This document shows, piece after piece, positions 62,661 to 64,000 of a stretch of DNA of 64,000 nt. The stretch lies in assembly GCA_023213395.1 (NCBI GenBank), contig CM041465.1, forward strand, positions 162,943,741 through 163,007,740. Direction: 5' to 3'. A program made the translations under genes and the position numbers. The notes under the pieces were generated by a model. That model did no database searches, was not told where the DNA came from, and was given only the letters and a program-made list of their open reading frames with translations. Position 1 is the first letter of the stretch; every line of letters starts with the position of its first letter. This stretch comes from Cycas panzhihuaensis (taxonomy: Eukaryota > Cycadophyta).

Positions 62661-64000
62661 GCACGCGATCCACCAATGGAGACAATATTTGCTCAGGAGC
62701 CCATTTCAAGTACGAACAAATCACAACAGTCTCAAGTACTTCTTAAGTCAAAAGACACTATCAAACAAACAACAAAAATGGTTCAACAAACTATAATAAT
62801 TTGATTTCTCTATCGTATACAAAAAGGGCAAGGACAATGTCATAGCAAACGCCCTCTCAAGGATCCCAAAAGAATCTCACAAGCAGCTAGCATTACAAAC
62901 AATATCAGTGGCTACCCCGACATTGCACGAGACACTAAGGAAGGAATAAAACAATGATCCGAAATACAAGCAGTTGATAGATAAAACAAGTGAGGATAAA
63001 ACTGACTTATATGAGATACAGCAAGGTATAATACTTAGGAAAGGAAAGATCTGCATTCTAAGGAAATCAGCACTAAAAGACATAATATTACAGGAAGCTC
63101 ACTCCACACCTACAACAGGCCACACGGGGATCGACAAGACATACTGAAAGGTAAGAGCTTCTTTTTATTGGAAAGGATTAAAAGCAGGTGTTCAGAAATT
63201 TGTGGCAGAATGCGATACTTGCCAGAGGAACAAAATTGAATGCATAAAAATGCCAGGGTTACTCCAGTCGTTGCCAATACCGGAACAAAAATGGGATGAA
63301 ATATCTATGGACTTCATAACAGAATTACCCTATTCAGAAGGGAAGGATGCAATTCTGGTCATAGTAGATCGCCTTACTAAATATGGCAACTTGAGAGGGT
63401 TGAAATCAGCAGCTAAGGCCAGTGAAGTTGCAAAACTATACATGAAGGAGATCCATCGTCTACATGGGTTTTCAAAGGCAATCGTAAATGACCGTGACCC
63501 AAAGTTCACTAGTAAATTTTAGCAAGATCTCTTCAAAATCGCAAGTACAAAACTCAAGATGAGCACAGCGTACCACCCACAAACAGATGGGCAAATAGAA
63601 ATCATCAATAAATACTTAGAGCGATACTTGAGGAACTTTTGTTTAAACAAACAAAAACAATGGCACTAATGGTTGCACTCAGCAAAATGGTGGTACAACA
63701 CCACCTACCATTCCTCAACAAAGATGACGCCTTTCCAGGCTTTATACAGATACCGACCACCATCGTTATTAACCTGGAATAGACCATCACAGGTCTAGGC
63801 AGTTGAGGAACATCAGAAGCAAGTGGAGGAGACCATCTGCAGATTGAAAGATAATCTAGCAATGGCACAAAACAGGATGAAACAACAATCCAACCTAAAG
63901 CGCTCTCAAAGACAATTCAAAGTAGGGGACTGGGTTTTTTTGTGCCTTCAGTCGTACAAACAAACTTCCTTACAGAGAACAAGCAACCAAAAGCTTGTGC
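62660..64000 (+). pseudogene. Gypsy RNase H end and integrase
   Basis: RNase H continues to about 62870. The HHCC finger, then integrase core residues of the D, D and E motifs (SMDFI, VNDRD, and the QTDGQIE region) can be followed in one phase with single stops. 63890-64000 reads FKVGDWVFLCLQSYKQTSL, the C-terminal GPY-like region of gypsy integrase. The gene continues past the window. Confidence 0.9.

Larger units (their letters stand above)
62197..64000 (+). mobile_element. 3' part of a Ty3-gypsy pol, fused to the copia element, runs off the window
   Basis: The sequence begins in the RT palm/thumb (ELKYLCHIITSEGIKV near 62230), then HSFLGAARYLKKFIKGYTNI. RNase H follows: PFILECNASRFGIGVVLLQD near 62517-62576, where the usual first catalytic Asp is Asn; then QWRQYLL and KGKDNVIANALSRIPK near 62850. 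Integrase comes next: HSTPTTGHTGIDKTY and CDTCQRNK (HHCC finger, about 63097-63235), MDFITELPYSEGKDAILVIV (63310-63370), VNDRDPKFTSKF (63485-63520) and TAYHPQTDGQIE (63570-63600). Stops occur at 62238-62311, 62948, 63146, 63521 and 63668 and one frameshift lies near 62637. No LTR or primer-binding site is seen at its left edge. Confidence 0.92.

Overview
This is a stretch of a large, AT-rich, repeat-packed plant nuclear genome. A spliced eIF3k gene, fragments of a plant-type sugar transporter (STP family), plant-type Ty1-copia and Ty3-gypsy LTR elements primed by initiator tRNA-Met, and an L1-type LINE carrying an RNase H domain all point to a vascular plant. Short exons with repeat-filled introns would fit a gymnosperm, but I cannot establish the species. 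I see no bacterial-style operons, rRNA, tRNA or CRISPR.

Layout. 1-2312: AT-rich DNA with a badly decayed coding frame. 2313-11206: a local tandem duplication of about 1.2 kb; one copy is split by a non-coding LTR element (2817-9005, perfect GGGTG target duplication) that carries a 2.1-kb AT/ATAC microsatellite, and the other copy keeps the empty site. 11207-13297: AT-rich DNA with a second microsatellite. 13298-16442: a small non-autonomous copia-like element with a gag-like frame and an unidentified antisense frame. 16574-16766: a 96-bp tandem duplication. 19228-26771: a structurally complete but coding-dead copia element on the minus strand (perfect CATAA target duplication, matching PBS and polypurine tract). 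27819-31786: three tandem copies of a 1.32-kb unit.

33270-52711 is a nest. A minus-strand copia element (TTTAC target duplication) is broken in its RNase H by a 3.5-kb LTR element (33902-37429) that carries scrambled pieces of a host sugar-transporter gene, and in its Gag zinc knuckle by a full-length L1-type LINE (40315-50434, 13-bp target duplication). The LINE is itself broken by a small gag-protease-only gypsy element (41676-45614, TATTC target duplication). Removing the insertions leaves a copia element of ordinary length, about 5.8 kb.

55128-57273 holds the only apparently intact host gene, the last eight coding exons of eIF3 subunit k on the minus strand. Its first coding exon is not visible and probably lies past the window end, so the copia 5' part (59511-62196) and the gypsy piece fused to it (62197-64000) would lie in an intron or the 5' region.

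None of the transposable-element coding regions looks functional. Most are broken by stop codons, many at expected Trp, Gln or Arg codons, and the LTR pair I compared by hand differs almost only by transitions. Both fit long-term cytosine methylation and deamination. Biologically the window is a record of successive insertions, gene capture and repeat expansion beside one conserved translation-factor gene.
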